From Acrocarpospora corrugata (GTDB taxonomy: Bacteria; Actinomycetota; Actinomycetes; Streptosporangiales; Streptosporangiaceae): a DNA stretch of 46,729 nt. Of this stretch, positions 25,774-33,933 are shown piece by piece. The stretch's first letter is position 1. Each line of letters starts with the position of its first letter. The position numbers and the translations under genes were made by a program. Where the stretch lies: positions 1 through 46,729 of the forward strand of contig NZ_BLAD01000098.1 of assembly GCF_009687845.1 (NCBI RefSeq), given 5' to 3'. The notes under the pieces were generated by a model that worked only from the letters and a program-made list of their open reading frames with translations, searched no databases and was not told the DNA's origin.

Positions 25774-27057
25774 ATGGGATTCGACGCCGTCGAGATCATC
25801 ACGATCAAGCGGGACCGGGGCGAGCTGTCCACCCCGCAGATCGACTGGGTGATCGACGCCTACACCCGGGGCACCGTGGCCGACGAGCAGATGTCCGCGC
25901 TGGCCATGGCGATCCTGCTGAACGGCATGAACCGGCGGGAGATCGCCGACTGGACCCAGGCGATGATCCGGTCGGGGGAGCGGATGGACTGGTCGCACCT
26001 GGACCGGCCGACCGCCGACAAGCACTCCACCGGCGGCGTCGGCGACAAGATCACCCTGCCGCTGGCTCCGCTGGTGGCGGCCTGCGGCGCGTACGTGCCG
26101 CAGCTGTCAGGCCGTGGCCTCGGCCACACCGGCGGCACGCTCGACAAGCTGGAGTCCATCCCCGGCTGGCGGGCGGAGCTGTCCAACGAGGAGATGCTGG
26201 CGGTCATCCGCGCGTCCGGGGCGGTCGTCTGCGCCGCCGGCACCGGGCTGGCCCCGGCGGACAAGAAGCTCTACGCGCTCAGGGACGTCACGGGCACGGT
26301 CGAGTCGATCCCGCTGATCGCCTCGTCCATCATGTCGAAGAAGATCGCCGAAGGCACCGGTTCGCTGGTGCTGGACGTGAAGGTCGGCTCCGGCGCGTTC
26401 ATGAAGAACGTCGAGAACGCCCGCGAGCTGGCCACCACGATGGTCGCCCTGGGCACTGACGCGGGGGTCCGCACGGTCGCGCTGCTGACCGCGATGGACC
26501 GCCCGCTCGGCCGGAAGATCGGCAACACCCTGGAGGTGGAGGAGTCTCTGGAGGTGCTGGCCGGTGGCGGCCCCGCCGACGTGGTGGAGCTGACGCTGCG
26601 GCTGGCCCACGAGATGCTGGCCGCCGCCGGGATCTCCGGCAAGGACCCGGAGCGGGCGCTCAAGGACGGCTCGGCCATGGACGCCTGGCGTCGCATGATC
26701 ACCGCCCAGGGCGGCGACCCGGACGGCCTGCTCCCGCAGGCCGCGGAGTCGATGACGCTGACCGCGCCGGCCTCCGGCGTGCTGTCCCGGCTGGACGCGC
26801 TCGGGGTCGGGGTGGCCGCCTGGCGGCTGGGCGCGGGCCGGGCCCGCAAGGAGGACCCGGTCTCCTTCGGCGCTGGCATCACCCTGCACGCCAAGCCGGG
26901 CGACATCGTCCGCGAAGGCCAGCCCCTGATCACCCTGCACGCCGACGAGACAGCCCGCTTCGAGCGTGCCCTGCAGTCGTTGGAGAACGCCTACGAGGTC
27001 TCGGCCGCGTCCGACCCCGGCCTGCTGCCGCTGGTGATCGACCGGATCGAGGGCTAG
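25774..27057 (+). CDS. deoA: Thymidine (pyrimidine-nucleoside) phosphorylase
   Basis: This enzyme phosphorolyses thymidine and related pyrimidine nucleosides to base plus (deoxy)ribose-1-phosphate. All 427 residues of the family are present: the signature KHSTGGVGDKITLPLAPLVA, SGRGLGHTGGTLDKLESIPG, LIASSIMSKKIAEG and VLDVKVGSGAFMK. The C-terminal PYNP domain with GVGAWR-like GVGVAAWRLGAGRARKEDPV follows. ATG 25774 follows GGGGGAG (25764-25770); the GTG overlapping the cdd stop at 25762 sits on that site and is not favoured. It is the last gene of the import operon on this strand, with the stop one base from that of the convergent marR-type gene. Confidence 0.95.
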   Translation: MGFDAVEIITIKRDRGELSTPQIDWVIDAYTRGTVADEQMSALAMAILLNGMNRREIADWTQAMIRSGERMDWSHLDRPTADKHSTGGVGDKITLPLAPLVAACGAYVPQLSGRGLGHTGGTLDKLESIPGWRAELSNEEMLAVIRASGAVVCAAGTGLAPADKKLYALRDVTGTVESIPLIASSIMSKKIAEGTGSLVLDVKVGSGAFMKNVENARELATTMVALGTDAGVRTVALLTAMDRPLGRKIGNTLEVEESLEVLAGGGPADVVELTLRLAHEMLAAAGISGKDPERALKDGSAMDAWRRMITAQGGDPDGLLPQAAESMTLTAPASGVLSRLDALGVGVAAWRLGAGRARKEDPVSFGAGITLHAKPGDIVREGQPLITLHADETARFERALQSLENAYEVSAASDPGLLPLVIDRIEG

Positions 27058-27058
27058 C

Positions 27059-27436
27059 TCAGAGGTACTTGCCGAGGACGGCCCGATGGGTGGGCCGGGC
27101 CTCGGCATGGGTGTCCCGGCCCTTCTCGGTGAGGCTGACGAAGACGCCGCGCCGGTCGGCCTGGCAGAGCGAGCGGGTGACCAGGCCGTGGTTCTCCAGG
27201 CGGGCGATCAGGCGGGACAGCGCGCTCTGACTGAGGTGCACGCATTCGGCCAGTTCCTGGACGCGGAAGCCGCCGTCGGGGGACTTGCAGGCGCCTTCGG
27301 CCATGCGGTCGAGCACCTCGAACTCGCTGACGCCCAGGTCATGTCTGTCGTGTAGTTCGCGCTCCAGCGCGCACACGATCGTCGCGTGCTGGGCCAGCAA
27401 CTGGCGCCAGGCGGTGCCGACGTCGGTGTCGTTCAT
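27059..27436 (-). CDS. MarR-family transcriptional regulator
   Basis: A 125-residue winged helix-turn-helix protein. The N-terminal dimer helix (MNDTDVGTAWRQLLAQHATI) is followed by GVSEFEVLDRMAEG, the recognition region FRVQELAECVHLSQSALSRL and the wing LENHGLVTRSLCQADRRGVF, ending VSLTEKGRDTHAEA, as in canonical MarR proteins. No extra domains are present. ATG 27434-27436 follows GGGAGGA; the frame extends to 27517 but that extension lies in the operator region. It is divergent from the MFS gene 95 bases away, the classic arrangement of a repressor and the efflux pump it controls. The inducing ligand is not evident. Confidence 0.9.
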   Translation of the reverse strand: MNDTDVGTAWRQLLAQHATIVCALERELHDRHDLGVSEFEVLDRMAEGACKSPDGGFRVQELAECVHLSQSALSRLIARLENHGLVTRSLCQADRRGVFVSLTEKGRDTHAEARPTHRAVLGKYL

Positions 27437-27476
27437 GAGTCCTCCCGGGCGTACGTTAGCATGCGCGGACACTATA

Positions 27477-27522
27477 TGCAAATGCATTAATTGCTTGTGC
27501 ATTGAATGTGCGTGCATGTAAT
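27477..27522. promoter_or_regulatory. Operator/promoter candidate between marR-type and MFS genes
   Basis: TGCA occurs at 27477, 27483, 27498 and 27513. The last three head 15-base direct repeats that begin TGCATtaA, TGCATtgA and TGCATgtA, in an AT-rich island in an otherwise GC-rich region. TTGTGC (27495-27500) and TGTAAT (27517-27522), 16 bases apart, could be -35 and -10 of the MFS gene. MarR binding here is inferred from position. Confidence 0.45.
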
Positions 27523-27531
27523 GTCCCGCTC

Positions 27532-28944
27532 ATGGAATCGTCTGCGCGGGACCAGCGCTGGGGGGCGGCCCTGTGGGGGCTGCTTGTCGTTCTCTGCGCC
27601 GTGGTCTTTCTTGATGGGCTGGATGTGTCGATGGTCGGCGTTGCCCTGCCGTCCATCCAGGCCGAACTGGGGATGTCGACGGCCGCCCTGCAGTGGGTGG
27701 TCAGCGGCTATGTGCTGGGTTATGGGGGATTGCTGTTGCTCGGCGGGCGGACCGCCGATCTGCTGGGCCGGCGGCGGGTGCTGCTGGTCGCGCTCGGAGT
27801 GTTCGCGGGGGCATCACTCCTGGGCGGTCTGGCCGACAACGGGGCGTTGCTGATCGCGGCGCGGTTCATCAAGGGGGTCAGTGCCGCTTTCACGGCCCCT
27901 GCGGCGTTGTCGATCATCACGACCACGTTCGCGGAGGGACCGGCCAGGAACCGGGCGCTGAGCATCTTCACCGCCTGCGCGGCCAGCGGCTTCTCGCTCG
28001 GGCTGGTGCTGTCCGGCTTCCTCACCGAACTGGGCTGGCGGTGGACGTTCCTGAGCCCGGTGCCGGTCGCGCTGATCGCGCTGGCGGCGGGGATCCGGCT
28101 GCTGCCCAAGAACGACCACCGGGCCGAGGGCGGCTACGACGTGCTCGGCGCGGTGACCATCACCGGCGCCATGCTGCTGCTGGTGTTCACCGTGGTGGAG
28201 GCGCCCGAGGTGAGCGTGACGCGCACGGCTCTGACGGGGGCCGCGTCACTCGCGCTGCTGGGCCTGTTCATCTGGCTGGAGCGCCGGGTCCGGCATCCGC
28301 TGGTCCGCCTCGGGATCCTCCGGGCCGGGCCGCTGGCGCGGGCGAACCTCGGGATCATGATCCTGTTCGGGTCGTACATCGGGTTCCAGTTCGCGGCCAT
28401 GCAGTACTTCCAGAACCTGCTCGGCTGGTCGGCGCTGGAGACGGCGCTGGCGTTCCTGCCGTCCGGGCTGCTGGTGGCGCTCACCTCCACGAAGATCGGG
28501 GCTCTGGCGGACCGGTTCGGCACCGGCAAGCTGATCGCGGTGGGGGCGGCCGCGCTGGTCGGCGCGTACACCATGTTCCTGCGGCTGGATGAGGATCCCA
28601 GCTTCTGGGGGCTGGTGCTGCCGGGCATGGTGCTGCTGGGGACCGCGTTCGCGCTGTCCTTCCCATCACTCAACATCCAGGCGGTGGCGGGGGTCCACGA
28701 CGACGAACAGGGGCTGGCGTCGGGACTGGTCAACACCTCGGGGCAGATCGGCGGGGCGGTGGTGCTGGCGATCGTGACGGCGGTGCTGACGCTCGGGTCC
28801 GGGGACCCGATCGCCACCTTCCGGGCTGCGATCGTGATCTCGGTGGTGTTCGCCCTGCTCGGCCTGGGCATCGCCATCAGCGGCCTGCGGTTCCGGCGGT
28901 CCGGGTCGGCGGATCAGCCGGAAAAGGTACTCGAAACAGTCTGA
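27532..28944 (+). CDS. MFS drug-efflux-type transporter (DHA2 family)
   Basis: The 470-residue integral membrane protein has roughly 13-14 hydrophobic helices, as in the 14-helix DHA2 drug:H+ antiporters. It carries MFS motif A in LLLLGGRTADLLGRRRVLLV, the conserved DVSMVGVALPSIQAEL entrance in helix 1, QWVVSGYVLGYG and the antiporter-like ACAASGFSLGLVLSGFL. Substrate is unknown; drug or metabolite export controlled by the adjacent MarR protein is the natural reading. ATG 27532 has no ribosome binding site, and the predicted -10 at 27517-27522 would start transcription only a few bases upstream, so the message may be leaderless. An in-frame TTG at 27502 lies within the operator and is unlikely. 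Confidence 0.9.
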   Translation: MESSARDQRWGAALWGLLVVLCAVVFLDGLDVSMVGVALPSIQAELGMSTAALQWVVSGYVLGYGGLLLLGGRTADLLGRRRVLLVALGVFAGASLLGGLADNGALLIAARFIKGVSAAFTAPAALSIITTTFAEGPARNRALSIFTACAASGFSLGLVLSGFLTELGWRWTFLSPVPVALIALAAGIRLLPKNDHRAEGGYDVLGAVTITGAMLLLVFTVVEAPEVSVTRTALTGAASLALLGLFIWLERRVRHPLVRLGILRAGPLARANLGIMILFGSYIGFQFAAMQYFQNLLGWSALETALAFLPSGLLVALTSTKIGALADRFGTGKLIAVGAAALVGAYTMFLRLDEDPSFWGLVLPGMVLLGTAFALSFPSLNIQAVAGVHDDEQGLASGLVNTSGQIGGAVVLAIVTAVLTLGSGDPIATFRAAIVISVVFALLGLGIAISGLRFRRSGSADQPEKVLETV

Positions 28945-29008
28945 GAACTTTGTTGTCCGTTTCCACGTCCTAAGGAGTACAGAACACTTCTCAGGAAGGA
29001 AACGGACA
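28927..29008 (+). promoter_or_regulatory. Interleaved self-complementary leader of the AMIN-like gene
   Basis: Three pairs of complementary arms lie in order 1-2-3-1'-2'-3'. They are GTACTC 28927-28932 with GAGTAC 28975-28980, CTGAGAA 28941-28947 with TTCTCAG 28988-28994, and TGTCCGTTTCC 28954-28964 with GGAAACGGACA 28998-29008. The 11-bp pair covers the end of the ribosome binding site and the A of the start codon. Crossing pairs imply a pseudoknot or mutually exclusive folds. The first arms lie in the last codons of the MFS gene. Confidence 0.5.
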
Positions 29009-29523
29009 TGAAGTTCAGAGTGCTACTGGCGGCGTTAGTCGTCGCCGTGGCCACGCTCGGCGTGGCGGCCCAGCCCGTGGCCGCCGCGCCGAAGCCGTTC
29101 AGCAAGGCGGAGGTCACCGTCACGCGGTCTTGGAACGTTCTAGCGGTCGTCACCGGCGTGCGGTATGCCCGGCACAAGGGCTACGACCGGATCGTCATCG
29201 ACCTCAAGGGGACCATCCCGGGCTACACCGTCCGGTGGGAGAAGAAGCTGATCTCCGATGGTTCCGGGATCCCGTTCAACGTGAAGGGCAAGGCGTTCCT
29301 GGAGATCAGGCTCGGCTGGGCGGCGGCGCACACCATTGAGGGCAAGCCCACCTGGAAGGGCGGGCCGATCTACCGGGCCGACCTGGGGAACGTCACCCGG
29401 GTGGTCAGGACCGGCGACTACGAGGGGTATGTCGGCGTCGGGCTCGCGCTCAAGAAGAAGAAGGGATTCCGGATCATCGAGCAGCGGCAGCCCAACCGGC
29501 TCGTCATCGACGTCGCCCAGTGA
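29008..29523 (+). CDS. Secreted AMIN-like domain protein
   Basis: The 171-residue product has a signal peptide (MKFRVLLAALVVAVATLGVA, cleavage near AAA at ~29) and one compact beta-rich domain. The core GVRYARHKGYDRIVIDLKGT, GYTVRWEK and the final RQPNRLVIDVAQ are characteristic of AMIN-like domains, found in actinobacterial exported and lipoproteins and thought to contact the cell wall. There is no lipobox and no second helix, so the product should be released or wall-associated. ATG 29008 follows AGGAAGGA (28993-29000). The leader before it is self-complementary over this site. Its gene neighbours do not define its role. Confidence 0.85.
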   Translation: MKFRVLLAALVVAVATLGVAAQPVAAAPKPFSKAEVTVTRSWNVLAVVTGVRYARHKGYDRIVIDLKGTIPGYTVRWEKKLISDGSGIPFNVKGKAFLEIRLGWAAAHTIEGKPTWKGGPIYRADLGNVTRVVRTGDYEGYVGVGLALKKKKGFRIIEQRQPNRLVIDVAQ

Positions 29524-29578
29524 GATTCGGCAAACTCTGCTAGATCGTCGTTTTCGCAGGTGGCGGTAGGATGCCGGG

Positions 29579-30655
29579 ATGACCCAGCCCACTCTAGAGC
29601 AGATCCGCCAAGCCCCGAAGGTCCTGCTCCACGACCACCTCGACGGCGGCCTGCGGACTGAGACGATCATCGATCTGGCTCGCGAATCCGGCTACGACAA
29701 GCTGCCGTCCACCGATCCTGCCGCCCTCGCCCGGTGGTTCCAGGAAGCGTCGGACTCCGGGTCGCTGGAGCGGTATCTGGAGACCTTCGAGCACACCGTG
29801 GCGGTCATGCAGACCCGGGACGCGCTGGTCAGATGCGCCGCGGAGTGCGCCGAGGACCTCGCCGCCGACGGCGTCGTGTACGCCGAGGTGCGGTATGCGC
29901 CGGAGCTGCACATCTCCGGCGGGCTCAGCCTGGACGAGGTCGTCACCGCGGTCAACGAGGGGTTCCGGCTCGGTTCCGAGGGCCGGGGCATCAGGGTCGG
30001 CGCGCTGCTCACCGCGATGCGCCACCAGGCCAGGTCGATGGAGATCGCCGAACTGGCCGTGCGTTACCGGGACGTCGGCGTGGTCGGTTTCGACATCGCC
30101 GGCGCCGAGGCCGGGTTCCCTCCCACCCGGCACCTCGACGCCTTCGAGTACTTGCAGCGCGAGAACGCGCACTTCACCATCCACGCCGGCGAGGGCTTCG
30201 GGCTCCCCTCCATCTGGCAGGCGATCCAGTGGTGCGGCGCCGATCGGCTCGGTCACGGCGTGCGGATCATCGATGACATCGCGGTCGCCGGAGACGGTGA
30301 GGCCAAACTGGGCAGGCTGGCCGCCTACGTCCGGGACAAGCGCATCCCGCTGGAGATGGCCCCGACCTCGAACCTGCAGACCGGAGCCGCCCCGTCGATC
30401 GAACGGCACCCGATCGGGCTGCTCCGCCGCCTGCACTTCCGGGTCACCGTCAACACCGACAACCGGCTGATGAGCGCCACGTCGGTGTCGCTGGAGTTCC
30501 ACAAACTGGTGGAAGCCTTCGACTACGACTGGGACGACCTGCAGTGGTTCACCATCAACGCGATGAAGTCCGCCTTCATCCCCTTCGATGAGCGCCTCGC
30601 CCTGATCAACGGGGTGATCAAGCCGGGGTTCGCGCAGCTCAAGTGGCGCGCATGA
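29579..30655 (+). CDS. add: Adenosine deaminase
   Basis: Add converts adenosine and deoxyadenosine to inosine forms in purine salvage. The 358-residue TIM-barrel metalloenzyme shows zinc and catalytic motifs: [11 protein letters not shown] (two His), [23 protein letters not shown] (His and catalytic Glu), LGHGVRI and the C-terminal [10 protein letters not shown] (Asp ligand, with NTDN where NTDD or NTDNP is usual). [12 protein letters not shown] matches the conserved purine-site segment. ATG 29579 follows the purine-rich TAGGATG. The stop overlaps the ATG of the PH-like membrane protein gene. With pnp-type and mutase genes converging from the other side, this completes the salvage island. Confidence 0.95.
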   Translation: MTQPTLEQIRQAPKVLLHDHLDGGLRTETIIDLARESGYDKLPSTDPAALARWFQEASDSGSLERYLETFEHTVAVMQTRDALVRCAAECAEDLAADGVVYAEVRYAPELHISGGLSLDEVVTAVNEGFRLGSEGRGIRVGALLTAMRHQARSMEIAELAVRYRDVGVVGFDIAGAEAGFPPTRHLDAFEYLQRENAHFTIHAGEGFGLPSIWQAIQWCGADRLGHGVRIIDDIAVAGDGEAKLGRLAAYVRDKRIPLEMAPTSNLQTGAAPSIERHPIGLLRRLHFRVTVNTDNRLMSATSVSLEFHKLVEAFDYDWDDLQWFTINAMKSAFIPFDERLALINGVIKPGFAQLKWRA

Positions 30656-31260
30656 CGTACCGGTCGACGGCCTCCTGGATCTTCGGCTGGGTCTGGCTGG
30701 TGTTCGCCGCGCTGAACACGGCGGACCTGATCATCCGGGGCACGCTGCCGGCCGCGCTGGTGGTCGGCGCGGTGCTGGGCCTGATCACGTACCTGGTCTT
30801 CGTGCTGTCGCTGCGCCCGGCCACCATCACGGAGGAGGGCGGGGTGCGGATCCGCAACCCGTTCCGTACCGTCTACCTGCCGTGGAACACCGTGGACGCG
30901 GTCGAGGTGTCGAACGCGATCACGATCACCGCGGGCGACCTGGCGGTGCGGTGCTGGACGCCGCAGCCGTCGGCGCGGGAGCGGGCCAAGGCCGCCAGGC
31001 AGGGCGGTTCGGCCGGCCGGTCGGGGCGTTATCCGTCGCGGGAGCCGGTGCGCAGCAAGGGCGAGCGGGCCGCCGCCGCGGCGATGGCGGGCCGGACCCA
31101 CGCCGACTGGGTGGCCGAGCAGATCCGCGACCTGGCCGAGCGGAACAAGCGCAAGGCCACGGGGGAGGCCACGGTGATCTGGTCGCCGTATTCGATCGCG
31201 GCTTCCGCGGCGGCCGCGATCCTCGTCGTCGCGGCCGTCGTCGCGCTGGTGGCCGGTTAG
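30652..31260 (+). CDS. PH-like domain membrane protein
   Basis: The 202-residue protein has two N-terminal helices (about 8-28 and 33-55), then a bacterial PH-like segment ([40 protein letters not shown]), a charged Ala/Arg/Lys-rich middle, and a C-terminal helix ending in [10 protein letters not shown]. This layout occurs in a family of actinobacterial membrane proteins with no assigned function. ATG 30652 overlaps the adenosine deaminase stop (ATGA), so translation is coupled; GTG 30643 is a less likely start. The stop overlaps the stop of the convergent mutase gene by four bases (TTAG). Confidence 0.8.
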   Translation: MTYRSTASWIFGWVWLVFAALNTADLIIRGTLPAALVVGAVLGLITYLVFVLSLRPATITEEGGVRIRNPFRTVYLPWNTVDAVEVSNAITITAGDLAVRCWTPQPSARERAKAARQGGSAGRSGRYPSREPVRSKGERAAAAAMAGRTHADWVAEQIRDLAERNKRKATGEATVIWSPYSIAASAAAAILVVAAVVALVAG

Positions 31261-32891
31261 AGGCCCAGGACTTCGGAGAGGTCCCGCTTGAGGGCGTCCA
31301 GGTCTTCGGCGGCCTGGGCGCGGGTCGCCGCCACGTCGCCGGCCACCGGGAGCACGACCTCCAGGTAGCACTTGAGCTTCGGTTCCGTCCCGCTCGGCCG
31401 GACCACCACCCGGGCGCCGCCGGCCAGCCGGTAGCGCAGGCCGTCGGTGGGCGGCAGGCCGTTCGCGCCCAGCGCCAGGTCCTCGGCCGATTCGACCTTG
31501 CGGCCGCCCAGTTCGGCCGGGGGGTTCTCGCGCAGCCCGTCCATCGCCCGCGTGATCAGCGATAGGTCCTCGACCCGGACCGAGAGCTGGGCGGTGGCGT
31601 GCAGGCCGTAGGTCCTGGCCTGGTCGTCGAGCAGGTCGAGCAGGGTCCTGCCGTCCTTTCTGGCCTGGGCGGCGATGGCGCCGATGGTTAGCGCGGCGCT
31701 GACGCCGTCCTTGTCGTGCACCGGCAGTCCGGCGTCGGAGCCGACGCTGTAGCCGAGCGCCTCCTCGTAGCCGTAGATCAGCCCGGCGCCCGCCTTCATG
31801 ATCCACTTGAAGCCGGTGAGCGTCTCGGTGCACGGCACGCCGTACGCCTCCGCGATCCGCCCCAGCAGCGACGACGACACGATCGTGGTCGCCACCAGCC
31901 GGTCGGGCCCCGACGAGTTGCGCAGCACGTGCTCGCCGAGCAGGCCGCCCACCTCGTCGCCGGTCAGCATCCGGAACCGGCCGTCCGGCAGCCGCGCGCC
32001 CACCGCGCACCGGTCCGCGTCCGGATCGTTGGCGATCACGATGTCGGCCTGGACTGCGGGCGCGGACGCCAGCTCCAGGGCCAGATCCATCGCCCCCGGC
32101 TCCTCCGGGTTCGGGAACGCGACGGTGGGGAAATCCGGATCCGGCCGGTGCTGCGCGCCCACGATCATCGGCGACTTGAACCCGGCCGCCATGAACGCCG
32201 CCGCCAGCGTCGACCCGCCCACCCCGTGCAGCGGCGTGTACGCCACCCGCAGCTCACGCGCGTCCCCCAGCGGCAGCGAGGTCACCGCGTCCAGGTACGG
32301 CTGCACGATCGCGCCCTGCCCGAGCGTCACCCACTCGTCCCCGAGCGGTAGCTCGTCCACCCGGCCGACCGCGTTGATGGCCCGGGAGATCTCCCCGTCG
32401 ACCGGCGCCACGATCTGGGTGCCGTCGCCCCAGTAGACCTTGTAGCCGTTGTCGCGCGGCGGGTTGTGCGAGGCGGTGACCATGACGCCGGCGTCCGCGG
32501 CCAGGTGCCGTACCGCGAAGGCCAGCACCGGGGTCGGGTAGCGGTCGCCCATCAGCGCCACCCGCAGGCCCGCGCCGGTGAGCACGGCCGCGGTGTCGCG
32601 GGCGAACACGTCGGAGTTGTGCCGGGCGTCGTAGCCGACCACGACCAGCTTGCCCGGCCCGAGCACCGCCGCCAGGCCCGCCGCCGCGCGCATCACCGTG
32701 ACCCGGTTCATCCGGTTCGGTCCCGCGCCCAGTTCGCCGCGCAGCCCGGCCGTGCCGAACTCCAGCTTCGCCCCGAACCTGTCTCGCAGCGCCGCCGGAT
32801 CGTCCAGCAGCGCCACCAGCTCGGCCCGGGTCACCGGGTCAGGGTCCTGGGCCAGCCAGTCAGCCGCCAGCAGTTCGAGATCCACGTTCAT
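31257..32891 (-). CDS. Phosphohexomutase / phosphopentomutase-type alpha-D-phosphosugar mutase
   Basis: A complete 544-residue four-domain mutase. The phosphoserine loop reads VMVTASHNPPRDNGYKVYWG, the metal loop NDPDADRCAVGARLP (Asp-x-Asp-x-Asp), the sugar-specificity region ETLTGFKWI followed by GYEEALGYSVG, and the C-terminal phosphate-binding loop VVVRPSGTEPKLKCYLEV. Length and GYEEA...VG fit the PGM2/YbbT type, whose members act on glucose- or ribose/deoxyribose-1-phosphate. In mycobacteria the counterpart next to the PNP gene is called pmmB, but the context here (pentose-1-phosphate producers) suggests phosphopentomutase activity; this is inference. ATG 32889-32891 follows GGGGGCGG, 23 bases after the PNP stop. 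Confidence 0.92.
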   Translation of the reverse strand: MNVDLELLAADWLAQDPDPVTRAELVALLDDPAALRDRFGAKLEFGTAGLRGELGAGPNRMNRVTVMRAAAGLAAVLGPGKLVVVGYDARHNSDVFARDTAAVLTGAGLRVALMGDRYPTPVLAFAVRHLAADAGVMVTASHNPPRDNGYKVYWGDGTQIVAPVDGEISRAINAVGRVDELPLGDEWVTLGQGAIVQPYLDAVTSLPLGDARELRVAYTPLHGVGGSTLAAAFMAAGFKSPMIVGAQHRPDPDFPTVAFPNPEEPGAMDLALELASAPAVQADIVIANDPDADRCAVGARLPDGRFRMLTGDEVGGLLGEHVLRNSSGPDRLVATTIVSSSLLGRIAEAYGVPCTETLTGFKWIMKAGAGLIYGYEEALGYSVGSDAGLPVHDKDGVSAALTIGAIAAQARKDGRTLLDLLDDQARTYGLHATAQLSVRVEDLSLITRAMDGLRENPPAELGGRKVESAEDLALGANGLPPTDGLRYRLAGGARVVVRPSGTEPKLKCYLEVVLPVAGDVAATRAQAAEDLDALKRDLSEVLGL

Positions 32892-32914
32892 CGCCGCCCC
32901 CAGATATGGATCGT

Positions 32915-33718
32915 TCAGAGCTTGTTGACCACTTCGCTGAGCAGCACGCCCATGCGTTTCGCCGTGGCCTTGCCCACCGCCAGCACTTCCTCGTGGTTGA
33001 GCGGCTCGCCGACCAGGCCGGCCCCCGGGTTGGTCACCAGCGAGATGCCCAGCACCTCGGCCCCCGCCTCGCGGGCGGCGATCGCCTCCAGCACGGTGGA
33101 CATGCCGATCATGTCCCCGCCCAGCACCCGCAGCATCCGGATCTCGGCCGGCGTCTCGTACGTCGGGCCGCGGAAGGCCACGTAGACGCCCTCGGCCAGG
33201 CTCGGGTCCGCCTCGCGGGCGAGCACGCGCAGCCGGGGCGAGTAGACGTCGGTGAGGTCCAGGAAGGTGGAGCCGGTGAGCGGGTTGGCCCCGGTCATGT
33301 TGATGTGGTCGCTGATCAGGACCGGCTCGCCGACCCGCTGGGTCTCCGGGCGCAGCCCCCCGGCCGCGTTGGTCAGCACCACCGTGCGCACCCCGGTCGC
33401 GGCGGCCGTGCGGATGTTGTGCACGACCGGCTCGACGCCCCGGCCCTCGTACAGATGGGTACGGCCCAAAAAGATCAGGGCGTGCAGGCCGGACTCGGTG
33501 CGGACCGCGCGGATCTTGCCGGCGTGGCCGGCCACGGCGGGCGCGAGGAAGCCCGGCAGTTCGGTCACCGGCACCTCGGCCAGCGTCTCGCCGATCGCGT
33601 CGGCGGCGGGCACCCAGCCCGAACCCATCACCAGGGCCACGTCGAAACTGTCCACCCCGGTGCGGCCGCGCAGGGCGGTCGCGGCCTCGGCGGCGAGGGA
33701 GTATGCGTCGTTGCTCAC
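32915..33718 (-). CDS. punA: Purine-nucleoside phosphorylase (trimeric class)
   Basis: PNP splits inosine and guanosine (and deoxy forms) to base and pentose-1-phosphate. The 267 residues include the phosphate-binding VALVMGSGWVPAADAIGETL, IFLGRTHLYEG (RxHxYEG motif), VLTNAAGGLRPETQRVGEPV and the substrate-binding GPTYETPAEIRMLRVLGGDMIGMSTVLEAI. NPGAGLVGEPLNHEEVL near the C-terminus replaces the usual NxAAG..xPLxHEEV. All belong to the low-molecular-mass trimeric class. GTG 33716-33718 starts it with only a weak ribosome binding site. It lies upstream of, and is probably co-transcribed with, the mutase, giving a PNP-to-mutase order that processes the released pentose-1-phosphate. Confidence 0.94.
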   Translation of the reverse strand: MSNDAYSLAAEAATALRGRTGVDSFDVALVMGSGWVPAADAIGETLAEVPVTELPGFLAPAVAGHAGKIRAVRTESGLHALIFLGRTHLYEGRGVEPVVHNIRTAAATGVRTVVLTNAAGGLRPETQRVGEPVLISDHINMTGANPLTGSTFLDLTDVYSPRLRVLAREADPSLAEGVYVAFRGPTYETPAEIRMLRVLGGDMIGMSTVLEAIAAREAGAEVLGISLVTNPGAGLVGEPLNHEEVLAVGKATAKRMGVLLSEVVNKL

Positions 33719-33809
33719 AGCACCGAGCGTACAGAAAGGGATGAAGTATCCCGGCCGTCCCTCTTGCCAGAATCTTTCACCCGAATTTCAGCGAAATTTC
33801 CCGATGTGG

Positions 33810-33903
33810 GGGTTTGGCCGCGCCTGTGTCTGGACTGAGGAACGCAGGTCGCGAAGCGGCCGGAGTGACGAGGGAAGACACAGGCTCCCGAGCGGCCAAA
33901 CCC
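33810..33903. repeat. Long imperfect hairpin element, possible dispersed repeat
   Basis: GGGTTTGGCCGC (33810-33821) pairs with GCGGCCAAACCC (33892-33903), and CCTGTGTCT (33823-33831) pairs with AGACACAGG (33876-33884), leaving a ~44-base internal segment with purine-rich AAGCGG and GAGTGACGAGG. It starts 30 bases downstream of the minus-strand cyclotransferase stop, and so may end that transcript. The form resembles mobile palindromic repeats of actinomycetes, but no second copy is in this window. Confidence 0.5.
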
Positions 33904-33933
33904 GCCGTGCCGGAGGCGCGGCCAATGTCACAG

